From positions 1 to 48,253 of the forward strand of contig NZ_CANTZW010000031.1 of assembly GCF_947855115.1 (NCBI RefSeq): a DNA stretch of 48,253 nucleotides, in the 5' to 3' direction. Of this stretch, positions 23,448-32,032 are shown one piece after another. The notes beneath the pieces are model-generated. The model was not told where the DNA came from, searched no databases, and saw nothing but the letters and a program-made list of their open reading frames with translations. A program made the position numbers and the translations under genes. The stretch comes from an uncultured Parabacteroides sp. GTDB lineage: Bacteria > Bacteroidota > Bacteroidia > Bacteroidales > Tannerellaceae. Position 1 is the first letter of the stretch. Every line of letters begins with the position of its first letter.

Positions 23448-24852
23448 ACAATAAGATCGTAAATCCCCAGAGCGAGGAACCTCCATAGCTAAAGAAAGGC
23501 AAAGGGATACCGATAACCGGAGTCAATCCCGTCACCATTCCAACATTAATCGCCAGATGGAAAAAGAATATGGAAGCTACACTATAGCCGTAGACTCGCC
23601 CGAAAGCATTATCTTGCCGCTCTGCCAATACAATCAGGCGAAGAATAAAAAGCCCGAATACGATCAATACGGCAGAAGCCCCCAAAAAGCCCTGCTCCTC
23701 GCCCACCGTACAAAAGATAAAATCCGTATCCTGTTCCGGCACATATTTCAATTTGGTCTGTGTCCCATTCAAGAATCCCTTCCCCAATAATCCACCGGAA
23801 CCGATAGCGATCTTGGATTGATTTACATTGTAACCCGCCCCGCTCGGATCATCCTCCAACCCCAAAGAGACTTTAATACGAATTTGTTGGTGAGGTTCCA
23901 GTATGTCATTAAAAACATAATCCACCGAAAACAAGAAGCCGATGGAACCTAAAGCGAACAAAGCGATTAACGCATAATGCCATACCCAGTTTCGGACAGA
24001 TAAATAAAATAAGTAAACAGAAGCGGCACCAACCAAACCAATCGATATCCAAGCGAAATTGACCGGGACAAATAAAGAAACGACATATCCGATCAAGAAT
24101 GTCGAAACGATACCTCCAAATATGATCTTTACGCTTATATAATCCTTACGGACACTCCCCACCAATCCCATGGTTATCAACAAGACGAGGCAAGACACGA
24201 TTAATTCGCCCAATGGGGTAATACCAACCATCACCTCGGAATATTTCATTCCCGTAACGAAAAAGACGACCGCGCAAACTCCTGTCAACAAAATATATCC
24301 GGTCATTCCTTCCCGGTACAGCATCAGGAAGAATGCCAAATAAACCAATGCCGATCCCGTCTCTCTCTGCAGAAGAATACAAACCATCGGAAAGAAGATC
24401 AATAACAAGGTGATCGAGAAATTCTTGGCCGTCGTCAACTTAAAGCCATAGCTATTCATAAACTTCGCCACGGCCAAGGCGGTAGCGAATTTAGCCAACT
24501 CCGCAGGCTGCAAACGGATAGGTCCCAATACGAGCCAAGAATGCGAGCCCTTGATATTTGGCGCTAAAAATATAGTGGCGATCAACAACACGATCACGAA
24601 CGCATAGATCAGATAGGCGAATATATCGAAGAAATCGCTCTCCAGCATCAATATAACGAAAATAAGTATGAGCGAGCTGCCGATCCAAATCATCTGCATT
24701 CCCGGACGACCCGACGGATCGAACAAGCCGACGTTATCAAACTCGTAGCTTGCCCCACAAATACTAAACCAACCAGCAATTACCATAATCAAGTACAACA
24801 AGATCGTAACCCAGTCGACCGACCTCCATATTTCCGTCTTCCTATAACGCAT
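23407..24852 (-). CDS. rodA: Rod-shape SEDS peptidoglycan polymerase RodA
   Basis: RodA is the SEDS glycosyltransferase that makes glycan strands for elongation with PBP2. The 481-residue protein has about ten transmembrane helices and SEDS motifs: ANIKGSHSWLVLGPIRLQPAE-like region (about 103-120), YNVNQSKIAIGSGGLLGKG, EQDTDFIFCTVGEEQGF and the final GIPLPFFSYGGSS. It is longer than E. coli RodA because of extra helices in the middle, usual in Bacteroidota. Its start overlaps mrdA by 11 bp, so it is translated from the mre operon. Its 3' end overlaps gldH on the other strand. Confidence 0.95.
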   Translation of the reverse strand: MRYRKTEIWRSVDWVTILLYLIMVIAGWFSICGASYEFDNVGLFDPSGRPGMQMIWIGSSLILIFVILMLESDFFDIFAYLIYAFVIVLLIATIFLAPNIKGSHSWLVLGPIRLQPAELAKFATALAVAKFMNSYGFKLTTAKNFSITLLLIFFPMVCILLQRETGSALVYLAFFLMLYREGMTGYILLTGVCAVVFFVTGMKYSEVMVGITPLGELIVSCLVLLITMGLVGSVRKDYISVKIIFGGIVSTFLIGYVVSLFVPVNFAWISIGLVGAASVYLFYLSVRNWVWHYALIALFALGSIGFLFSVDYVFNDILEPHQQIRIKVSLGLEDDPSGAGYNVNQSKIAIGSGGLLGKGFLNGTQTKLKYVPEQDTDFIFCTVGEEQGFLGASAVLIVFGLFILRLIVLAERQDNAFGRVYGYSVASIFFFHLAINVGMVTGLTPVIGIPLPFFSYGGSSLWGFTILLFIFLRLDASRKER

Positions 24853-26710
24853 TGTTCGGTAATATTACGGCATTCATAATATATTCCTCCGTTGGCTTGT
24901 TAGCCTCGGATATCTCTCTTTTCAAATATTTCTCCAACATCAATTTACCGATAGGCACCGCATAGGTAGCACCGAAACCGGCGTTTTCCACAAACACGGC
25001 GATGGCGACCTTGGGCTTCTGATAAGGGGCAAATCCCATAAAGATAGAATGGTCCTTACCATGCGGATTCTCCGACGTCCCCGTCTTCCCGCAAACCTCG
25101 ATATCCGGTAAAGCCGCTCCGCGACAGGTTCCTCCATAAGCGGTTCCCGTAACAGCTCCCCGCATACCCTCGGCAATATAATTATAATAATGAGTATCTA
25201 CAGACGTATAATGCCTCTGGCTATATAACGTATCCAGCGGAGTATCTTGAATCTCTTTCACGACATGCGGGGTAACGTAATATCCCCGGTTGGCGACAGT
25301 GGCCGCCAAATTACAGATCTGCAAAGGCGTAGCCAATATCTCACCTTGACCGATAGCGATCGAGATAACCGTACTGGAATTCCAACGTCCCCGGTACACC
25401 TTATCGTAAAATTTACTATTCGGGATGAAGCCCCGTTTCTCGCCCGGCAGATCGATTCCCAGCTTATAGCCATACCCCATAGAAACCATATGATTTTTCC
25501 AGACCTCGAAGGCCTCTTGTACCGTGGGATACCGTTTACGGCTGTCGATCATGTCATGCAGCCCCCAAGGGAAGAAAGAGTTACAAGAGGTCGCCAGCGC
25601 CCCGACCAGATTAAGGGGAGACGGATGCCCGTGGCAAGCCGGCTTACCGCCCCGGAAGGTGTATCCATGCGCACAGGTATATTGAGTTTCCGGAGTAATC
25701 ACCCCTTCTTGCAAGAAAATCAGACCTTGAGTCGGCTTAAAAGTAGATCCGGGAGGATATTGCGCCATGAGCGGACGGTTGAACAGAGGTTTCAACGGGT
25801 CTTTCTGCAAAGCCACGTAATTCTTTCCCCGCTGACGACCGATCAAGATACTCGGATCATACGTAGGAGCGGAGACCATGCAAAGTACTTCCCCCGTCTC
25901 CGGCTCTATCATCACGATACCACCTAATTTATTCTGCATTAACTTCTCTCCATAAGCCTGTAATTCCATATCCAAGGACAATTTCAAGTTCTTGCCAGAC
26001 TCCGGCTGGATATCGTGCCTACCTTCCTCGTATCGTCCTTTGATGCGTCCATGAGCGTCGCGCAACAGTATCTCGACACCTTTCACGCCCCGCAAATATT
26101 TCTCGTACGATTGCTCGATCCCGGTCCTGCCGGAATAATCGCCTTGCGTATAATAAGAATCATTCTCTATATCCTTCCGGTTCACCTCGCCTATATTTCC
26201 CAGCACAAGGGCGGCATTGGGGTATTCATATTGACGGATCGTACGGTTTTGAATGTAGAAACCGGGGAACTTATATAACTTCTCCTGCAACACGCCATAC
26301 TCTTGCGCAGAAAGCTGGTTCATAAAAACCTGAGGTACATAAGAGGAATAGCCGGGATTTAACCGTCGGTTCTTAATATCCGCTATACGTTTGAGGAATT
26401 GCTCTTTCGTGATACCCAGCACTTCGCAGAAATCAAGGGTATCGAAAGGCTGTATCTCACGCATGATTAACATCACGTCGTAAGCGGGCTGGTTATAAAC
26501 CAATAACTTACCGTTACGATCATACATCATGCCCCGGGAAGGATACAGCGTTTTTTTCAAGAAAGCGTTACTATCTGCCCAAGCTTTATAATCGTTGTCG
26601 ACCACCTGAAGGATGAACAAACGGATAATAAAGATGATTATCAACAGGATCACCGCCCCTCCTAAGACATAGCGCCTGTTCTCAAACTCATACTTGGTAT
26701 TATTCTCCAC
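24842..26710 (-). CDS. mrdA: Penicillin-binding protein 2, peptidoglycan transpeptidase
   Basis: PBP2 crosslinks cell-wall peptides during elongation. The 622-residue protein has an N-terminal membrane anchor (about residues 17-36), a dimerisation domain (SRGMMYDRNGKLLVYNQPAYDVM) and the transpeptidase domain with SxxK motif PPGSTFKP (Ser322), SxN motif SCNSFF and KTGT motif CGKTGTSENPHG. All catalytic motifs are intact. It overlaps mreD upstream and rodA downstream by 11 bp each, so the three are tightly coupled. Confidence 0.96.
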   Translation of the reverse strand: MENNTKYEFENRRYVLGGAVILLIIIFIIRLFILQVVDNDYKAWADSNAFLKKTLYPSRGMMYDRNGKLLVYNQPAYDVMLIMREIQPFDTLDFCEVLGITKEQFLKRIADIKNRRLNPGYSSYVPQVFMNQLSAQEYGVLQEKLYKFPGFYIQNRTIRQYEYPNAALVLGNIGEVNRKDIENDSYYTQGDYSGRTGIEQSYEKYLRGVKGVEILLRDAHGRIKGRYEEGRHDIQPESGKNLKLSLDMELQAYGEKLMQNKLGGIVMIEPETGEVLCMVSAPTYDPSILIGRQRGKNYVALQKDPLKPLFNRPLMAQYPPGSTFKPTQGLIFLQEGVITPETQYTCAHGYTFRGGKPACHGHPSPLNLVGALATSCNSFFPWGLHDMIDSRKRYPTVQEAFEVWKNHMVSMGYGYKLGIDLPGEKRGFIPNSKFYDKVYRGRWNSSTVISIAIGQGEILATPLQICNLAATVANRGYYVTPHVVKEIQDTPLDTLYSQRHYTSVDTHYYNYIAEGMRGAVTGTAYGGTCRGAALPDIEVCGKTGTSENPHGKDHSIFMGFAPYQKPKVAIAVFVENAGFGATYAVPIGKLMLEKYLKREISEANKPTEEYIMNAVILPNNAL

Positions 26711-27218
26711 TTTTCTGAGACTCTATATTGAACGCTTCTACGGTACAAATCAACAAGGTTGTCATCACCACGCTCGATAGGATACGGACAACCAAAAACA
26801 ATGGATCGAATAAAGTCAACGACTCAATCATGAAAAGAGCCGTATGTTGTATCAACACAAACGATAACACATACCGGAAAAAGCCTCCGAAACCAAAGGT
26901 CTTATAAGAAGGGAAAATACCTTCCGGCAGGTCTTTCCCCATGAATACACGGATTAACGGCTCCCGGCAAAATCCCGCCAACGTACAGGCGGCCGCATGC
27001 ATACCCGGCGTATTGCTGAACATATCGATAACCACCCCGGCTATGAAGGAGAAGAAAACAACTTGCGTCCGGGAACTACCGACCGGCATCTTAATAATAA
27101 AATAGAGATACAGAAACGGAGTAGCGATCCGTAAGAAATGAATATTGTTCAAGATCAAGACTTGAATCAATACAAACACCACGAAATATATGAAACTACG
27201 CAGTAAATTATTAATCAT
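26700..27218 (-). CDS. mreD: Rod shape-determining protein MreD
   Basis: A 172-residue inner-membrane protein of the elongasome with about five transmembrane helices (first at residues 8-25, FIYFVVFVLIQVLILNNI). MreD is poorly conserved and is called here from size, topology, and position between mreC and mrdA, which is the usual order. It overlaps mreC by 8 bp and mrdA by 11 bp. Confidence 0.9.
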   Translation of the reverse strand: MINNLLRSFIYFVVFVLIQVLILNNIHFLRIATPFLYLYFIIKMPVGSSRTQVVFFSFIAGVVIDMFSNTPGMHAAACTLAGFCREPLIRVFMGKDLPEGIFPSYKTFGFGGFFRYVLSFVLIQHTALFMIESLTLFDPLFLVVRILSSVVMTTLLICTVEAFNIESQKSGE

Positions 27219-28065
27219 TTCTCTTCGCCTCTTGTTCTACACCTATTTGTTCTGCCTGACGGAAATTCTTGATAATGCGCACGTTGTTCAACGCCTGAAA
27301 ATCCGTAGCCAATTTCACCTGCAACGAATAGAAATTATCATCGTGCTGTTTCTCAAAATCAGCTACCGTACCCACGATAATCCCCGAGGGGAAAACAGCC
27401 GAGTAACCACTCGTCACGATCGTATCACCTTTCTGGAACTCCACATGGCGCGGCAACTCATCCAGGTTGGCATACAATGTATTACGCCCATTCCAGCTTA
27501 ATGATCCGAAATAACTACTACCTAATACCTTACAACTCAACCGGAACTTAGGATTCAGCAGTGGGATAATCACGGAAAAATGATCGGAAACGGTCGATAC
27601 GATACCAACCACACCTCGCTCCGATACAACTCCCATATCGGGCACGATCCCATCTAGCTTCCCCTTATTCACGGTAATATAATTGGACAAATGCGTGACA
27701 CTGTTGTTCACCACATCCGCCACAACAAACGAATAAGGAAATTGCTCCGCAGAATCCGGCGCAAATCCCTTAAAACTAACCGTATCCGCAATCAACGCAT
27801 CTAATTGATCTTGCAGATCCAGCATTTGTAATTCCAACTGCCCGTTACGCTCCAATAGCTCCTTATTGATATCCCGGAGGTTCAGATAAGAAGTGACGGA
27901 ACCGGATATCGAGGCGATATACCCTGTCACGACATTCGCTGAGCTGAACATGATATTCCGCTGGTATGCGTTATTACGATAGACCAGCACCAACGACACA
28001 GCCTCTAGCAAAATGAACAAGAACCAATGCCTCTTCCCGATCAGGAACTCTAGTAACTTACGCAT
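27211..28065 (-). CDS. mreC: Rod shape-determining protein MreC
   Basis: MreC is a bitopic periplasmic scaffold that links MreB to PBP2. The 284-residue protein has an N-terminal transmembrane helix (about 13-31), a coiled coil (about 60-92, NKELLERNGQLELQMLDLQD) and the MreC beta-barrel domain (NYITVNKGKLDGIVPDMGV, GVVGIVSTVSDHFSVI, VTSGYSAVFPSGIIVG). The order and length are typical. It lies 88 bp after mreB, with an inverted repeat in the gap. Confidence 0.94.
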   Translation of the reverse strand: MRKLLEFLIGKRHWFLFILLEAVSLVLVYRNNAYQRNIMFSSANVVTGYIASISGSVTSYLNLRDINKELLERNGQLELQMLDLQDQLDALIADTVSFKGFAPDSAEQFPYSFVVADVVNNSVTHLSNYITVNKGKLDGIVPDMGVVSERGVVGIVSTVSDHFSVIIPLLNPKFRLSCKVLGSSYFGSLSWNGRNTLYANLDELPRHVEFQKGDTIVTSGYSAVFPSGIIVGTVADFEKQHDDNFYSLQVKLATDFQALNNVRIIKNFRQAEQIGVEQEAKRND

Positions 28066-28085
28066 AGGAATTGAGAATTGAAAGT

Positions 28086-28135
28086 TGAGAATTGAAAAGA
28101 ACCAGACCTATCGGCTCGCTAGTTTTCAATTCTCA
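28086..28135. repeat. Inverted repeat in the mreB-mreC gap
   Basis: TGAGAATTGAAAA (28086-28098) and its exact complement TTTTCAATTCTCA (28123-28135) flank a 24-base loop. Weaker matching continues outward (ATTGAAAG upstream; TTTTCAAT downstream), so the stem could reach about 25 bp. The left side also holds a direct repeat of GAATTGAAA/GAATTGAGAATTG. The transcript would carry a hairpin between mreB and mreC, perhaps to set their ratio. Confidence 0.6.
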
Positions 28136-28153
28136 GTTTTCAATCATTTACTC

Positions 28154-29173
28154 TTATCGGATTAAGAAATTAAACTTCTCAATGTTCTTCAAAGCGACTC
28201 CCGTACCTTTAGCGACGGCATGCAACGGGTCCTCGGCGATATGGAACTGTATATTCATCTTATCCCGCAAGCGCTTATCCAAACCGCGAAGCATAGCGCC
28301 ACCACCAGCCAAATAGATACCGTTTTTCACGATATCGGCATATAGCTCGGGAGGGGTTTGCTCCAAGGCACTCAAGATAGCCGCCTCGATCTTCGAGATA
28401 GACTTGTCCAGGCAATGGGCGATCTCTTGATAAGAGACGGGCACCTCCATAGGTAAGGCTGTCATCTGATTCGGGCCATGAACCACGTAATCCTCCGGAG
28501 CGTCTTCCAATACCGTAAGCGCGGAACCCACGTTGATCTTGATACGTTCGGCCATGCGCTCACTCACCTTCACGTTGTGTTGCCGACGCATATATTCCAC
28601 GATATCAGCAGTCAAATCATCGCCCGCCATACGGATTGATTTATTCGACACGATACCCCCTAAAGAGATAACGGCGATCTCGGTAGTACCACCTCCTATA
28701 TCCACGATCATATTACCCTCGGGCGCTAAGACATCTATACCGACACCGATAGCGGCAGCCATCGGCTCAAAAACCATGTACACATCACGTCCACCGGCAT
28801 GCTCGGCAGAGTCTCGCACGGCACGTATCTCTACCTCCGTACTACCAGAAGGGATACCGATCACCATACGCAAGGATGGAGCGAACCAGCGCTTCCTTCC
28901 GCTCGCCATCTTGATAAAGCCGCGAATCATTTGCTCGGCAGCGTAGAAATCCGCGATAACTCCCTCACGAAGCGGTCGTACGGTACGAATATTCGGATGT
29001 GTCTTCTCGTACATCTCGCGGGCTACCTTACCGACAGCCAGCACTTTGTCCGAGCGGGCATCCAAAGCAATCACCGAAGGCTCGTCTACCACCATCTTAT
29101 CATTACACGTGATAATGGTATTGGCGGTACCCAAATCTATGGCGACTTCTTGTGTGAAAGAAAACAATCCCAT
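28154..29173 (-). CDS. mreB: Rod shape-determining protein MreB (actin homologue)
   Basis: MreB forms filaments that guide the elongasome. The 339-residue protein starts MGLFSFTQEVAIDLGTANT, with the actin phosphate-1 motif, and has VDIGGGTTEIAVISLGG (phosphate-2), the VFEPMAAAIGVG connect segment and AGGGAMLRGLD (adenosine motif). The order and length are exact for the family. It is 12 bp downstream of purH, so purH and the mre genes are probably one operon. Confidence 0.97.
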   Translation of the reverse strand: MGLFSFTQEVAIDLGTANTIITCNDKMVVDEPSVIALDARSDKVLAVGKVAREMYEKTHPNIRTVRPLREGVIADFYAAEQMIRGFIKMASGRKRWFAPSLRMVIGIPSGSTEVEIRAVRDSAEHAGGRDVYMVFEPMAAAIGVGIDVLAPEGNMIVDIGGGTTEIAVISLGGIVSNKSIRMAGDDLTADIVEYMRRQHNVKVSERMAERIKINVGSALTVLEDAPEDYVVHGPNQMTALPMEVPVSYQEIAHCLDKSISKIEAAILSALEQTPPELYADIVKNGIYLAGGGAMLRGLDKRLRDKMNIQFHIAEDPLHAVAKGTGVALKNIEKFNFLIR

Positions 29174-29185
29174 TAGTCTTAATTA

Positions 29186-30709
29186 TTAATGTTTAAAATG
29201 ACGAACACCTGTCTTCACCATAGCCAAGCCATGTTGGTTACAATACTCGACAGACAACTTATCATTGATAGAGCCTCCCGGCTGGATCACGGCCGTGACT
29301 CCTGCTTGGTCAGCGATCTCAACACAATCGGGGAAGGGGAAGAAAGCATCGGAAGCCATCACCGCGCCGTTCAAGTCGAAACCGAACGACTTTGCCTTCT
29401 CTATAGCTTGTCTCAAAGAGTCTACGCGAGAGGTCTGTCCGATACCGCTAGCGCAAAGCTGCTTGTTCTTCACCAAAGTGATCGCGTTAGACTTACTGTT
29501 CTTCACGATCTTGTTGGCGAACAATAAATCCTCCACCTCCGAGGCTGTCGGCTGCTTATCTGTCATAGGCTCCAAATCCGCCTCAGCTTGGATGCTCAAG
29601 TCTTTCTCTTGCATCAAGACACCATTCAACAAGGAACGGAACTGCATCGGGCAAGTCTTGCAATCTTTACGGATCAAGATGATACGGTTCTTCTTCTGTT
29701 GAAGTACTTCCAACGCGTCAGCGTCGTAAGCCGGGGCAATGATCACCTCGAAGAAAATCTTATGGATCTCCTCGGCCACCTCCTTGTTAATCGTAGTATT
29801 CGTGATCAAGATTCCACCGAAAGCAGAAACAGGGTCACCGGCCAAAGCCTCTTTCCAAGCCTCAACCACGTTGCCGCGGGAAGCGATACCGCAAGCGTTA
29901 TTATGCTTCAAGATAGCGAACGTCAATTCGTCGAACTCATCGATCAAGTTTACGGCTGCGTCGATATCTAACAAGTTGTTGTAAGAAATCTCTTTTCCAT
30001 GGATTTGCTCGAACATATCGTTGAACTTGCCATAGAACTTAGCGGCCTGATGAGGATTCTCTCCATAACGCAAATGCATAGGGCTATCCACCGTGGCACG
30101 GAAATGGGAACCTTCGCGACCATCAAAATAATTGAAGATAGCGGAGTCGTAACCCGAGGAAACGGCGAATGCCTCTTTAGCGAACCATTTACGGTCCTCG
30201 ATAGTTGTCTCAGCGCCCTTCTCGTTCAAAAGATCCATCAACGGTTGATATTGAGCCTTGGAAGCTACGATTACCACATCCTTGAAGTTCTTCGCGGCGG
30301 CACGTATCAAAGAAATACCGCCTATATCTATTTTCTCAATAATCGCTTGTTCATCAGCGCCGGAAGCGACGGTTTCCTCAAAAGGATACAGGTCAACGAT
30401 AACCAAGTCGATTTCCGGGATTTCATATTCAGCTAATTGCTTCTGGTCATTTTCGTTCTCACGGCGAGCCAAGATGCCACCGAATACCTTCGGATGAAGT
30501 GTCTTCACACGACCACCCAAGATAGAGGGGTAAGAAGTCAAGTCTTCCACCGCATCGCAAGGCAAACCCAACGACTCGATAAATGACTGAGTTCCACCTG
30601 TTGACACAAAGCTCACACCTTCGCTATGCAATTTTTTTAAGATTTCGTCCAGCCCGTCTTTGTGGAACACAGAGACCAAGGCACGTTTCATTCGTTTCGT
30701 TGCAGCCAT
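29186..30709 (-). CDS. purH: Bifunctional AICAR transformylase/IMP cyclohydrolase
   Basis: PurH carries out the last two steps of IMP synthesis. The N-terminal cyclohydrolase domain (residues 1-150) has RALVSVFHKDGLDEILKKL, STGGTQSF, LGGRVKTLHPKVFGGIL; the larger transformylase domain has LRYGENPHQAAKFYG, YNNLLDIDAA, FAILKHNNACGIA, and the C-terminal SDAFFPFPDCVE and VIQPGGSINDK. Length 507 is normal. It leads the mreBCD-mrdA-rodA operon. Confidence 0.97.
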   Translation of the reverse strand: MAATKRMKRALVSVFHKDGLDEILKKLHSEGVSFVSTGGTQSFIESLGLPCDAVEDLTSYPSILGGRVKTLHPKVFGGILARRENENDQKQLAEYEIPEIDLVIVDLYPFEETVASGADEQAIIEKIDIGGISLIRAAAKNFKDVVIVASKAQYQPLMDLLNEKGAETTIEDRKWFAKEAFAVSSGYDSAIFNYFDGREGSHFRATVDSPMHLRYGENPHQAAKFYGKFNDMFEQIHGKEISYNNLLDIDAAVNLIDEFDELTFAILKHNNACGIASRGNVVEAWKEALAGDPVSAFGGILITNTTINKEVAEEIHKIFFEVIIAPAYDADALEVLQQKKNRIILIRKDCKTCPMQFRSLLNGVLMQEKDLSIQAEADLEPMTDKQPTASEVEDLLFANKIVKNSKSNAITLVKNKQLCASGIGQTSRVDSLRQAIEKAKSFGFDLNGAVMASDAFFPFPDCVEIADQAGVTAVIQPGGSINDKLSVEYCNQHGLAMVKTGVRHFKH

Positions 30710-30745
30710 CTTCTTATTCTTCGTTTACTTTAATGTTTTAGAGCA

Positions 30746-30753
30746 CAAAAGTA
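30746..30753 (-). promoter_or_regulatory. -7 element of purH and the mre operon
   Basis: TACTTTTG on the minus strand matches TAnnTTTG and lies 36 bp before the purH ATG. A CAAA (TTTG) further up is only 12 bp away, so the -33 is uncertain. Confidence 0.45.
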
Positions 30754-30819
30754 GATATTTATTTCCAAATCATCCTTATTATTCAGATAAAAACAGGGTA
30801 ATCATACCAAATTTCATCC

Positions 30820-30951
30820 ATAGCTAAATAAACATGAATTCATAATTACACAAATATGAATCCATAATTAAGCAAATACGAATCCATTACTAAACAAACA
30901 CGAATCGATAACTAGACAAATATGAATCCATTGCTAAACAAATACGAATCC
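30820..30951. repeat. Six tandem copies of a 22-bp AT-rich repeat
   Basis: Six head-to-tail 22-bp units starting at 30820, 30842, 30864, 30886, 30908 and 30930. The consensus is about ATaacTaaaCAAATAyGAATCC; the GAATCC end and CAAA core are nearly constant. No coding role is seen. It lies just upstream of purH, on the far side of its promoter. Confidence 0.85.
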
Positions 30952-30960
30952 ATTGTACAC

Positions 30961-31128
30961 GTTGTAGAGACGGGGCGTGCCCCGTCTCCCCACAGACAAG
31001 AAGTAACCCTAAATTGCTATTTTGAGAAGATTTAGATCTAGCATGATGTATGTTCTTTTTGACTGATGATATTTTTTTAAAGTTACTATTTTGAGGGGAT
31101 GAGACGGGGCACGCCCCGTCTCTACAAC
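30961..31128. mobile_element. MITE-like element with 28-bp perfect terminal inverted repeats
   Basis: The first 28 bases (30961-30988) and the last 28 (31101-31128) are exact inverted copies. Each begins GTTGTAGAGACGGGG and contains the GC-rich palindrome GAGACGGGGC-GT-GCCCCGTCTC, so each end can also fold on itself. The 112-bp AT-rich interior has no ORF but carries two similar 20-bp stretches (CTATTTTGAG core). The GC-rich ends contrast with their AT-rich setting. A non-autonomous repeat element is the best reading; clear target-site duplications were not found. Confidence 0.6.
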
Positions 31129-31427
31129 ATAATAAAATTGCTTGAAGATAAAAGAGATTTCCTTGGTTAATATGGAAGATCGCTCAATTTGACATTCTGA
31201 CATTTTGTATTCTAAAGCCCCAAAGGATCAAATATCTCGCACCCAAGTACAGGTGGCTTCCAAATTTGAGAATAAAAATCAGCAATAAGCTATATTACAA
31301 AGAGATATCGTTTTTCAGGCTTTTATTCCAGACGAGATTACCCTTCTTTTTCGCTTCCGAACACGCAGAATCACGTTTTTCATTGGGAAACGAGAGGCTC
31401 TTTATCCGTATTTAACGCCGATCACTT
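31129..31427. other. Intergenic DNA with no recognised gene
   Basis: AT-rich DNA between the MITE-like element and the second 22-bp array. Only short, poor ORFs on both strands and no tRNA-like fold were seen. Nothing can be supported here. Confidence 0.5.
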
Positions 31428-31493
31428 CCGTAAGTAACTAACAATACTACCGTAAGTAAGCTATAACACTACCGTAAGCATCTAGCAATGCCT
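31428..31493. repeat. Three-copy 22-bp-period repeat with CCGTAAG core
   Basis: CGTAAG occurs at 31429, 31451 and 31473, exactly 22 bp apart. The units read CCGTAAGTAACTAACAATACT, CCGTAAGTAAGCTATAACACT and CCGTAAGCATCTAGCAATGCC. The period equals that of the unrelated array at 30820-30951. Confidence 0.65.
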
Positions 31494-31679
31494 ATATATG
31501 TGTGGCAAAACTCACCTTTTTATACCCGAAAACACCTTTAATCGGGGCTTTTCACCCCTGCGACCGTACTATCCGGCACTTCCCGTCAGAGGAGAGTGTC
31601 AGCACAAAGGGGGTATCTTGATCAAATTGTCATGGATAGGTTTCTTTGACCGACAAATAGGCCTCAAGAAACAATAAAT

Positions 31680-31838
31680 TCACCGGCCTATCTTCCGAAT
31701 TATTTTGCGCATCGCAGCCAGATTGATACCAACAAGACACAGTCCACTAAAAGCCAGCAAGATATTCTCAGACAATAACAGACTGCCTACTAAATCATGA
31801 ACACTGAAAGCCCGATAATTAACACCCATTATAATCAT
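31680..31838 (-). CDS. Possible small membrane protein or transposase C-terminal remnant (52 aa)
   Basis: A 52-codon ORF (start MIIMGVNYRAFSV) with a hydrophobic stretch (SLLLSENILLAFSGLCLVG) and a basic end (MRKIIRKIGR). The end resembles the C-terminus of some DDE transposases, so this may be the tail of a lost insertion sequence; it may equally be chance. The sequence on either side (31494-31679, 31839-31990) holds nothing else recognised. No promoter or ribosome site supports expression. Confidence 0.25.
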   Translation of the reverse strand: MIIMGVNYRAFSVHDLVGSLLLSENILLAFSGLCLVGINLAAMRKIIRKIGR

Positions 31839-31990
31839 GAATCAACCAATCCCTCATACCCGCCATATTGTACACCACAATTCTCCACCACGAAGACCCC
31901 TTCTCTTTCCTGAGAAGAGACATGACAGATCGCTTATTCATAACATAACCGGATATTAATGTATAATGTAAAGATAAACAATATTTTTCG

Positions 31991-31998
31991 TACCTTTG
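31991..31998 (+). promoter_or_regulatory. -7 element of the ABC-F gene
   Basis: TACCTTTG matches TAnnTTTG, 34 bp before the ATG at 32033. No clear -33. Confidence 0.5.
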
Positions 31999-32032
31999 CA
32001 TCCTCAATCGCAATTTAATAGGTATACGAAAT

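Noticed and set aside
30820..30951. CRISPR array
   Set aside because: The 22-bp units are directly joined without spacers and there are no cas genes.
31009..31203. 64-aa minus-strand ORF through the MITE-like element
   Set aside because: It runs through the inverted repeat end and has no recognisable domain, promoter or ribosome site.
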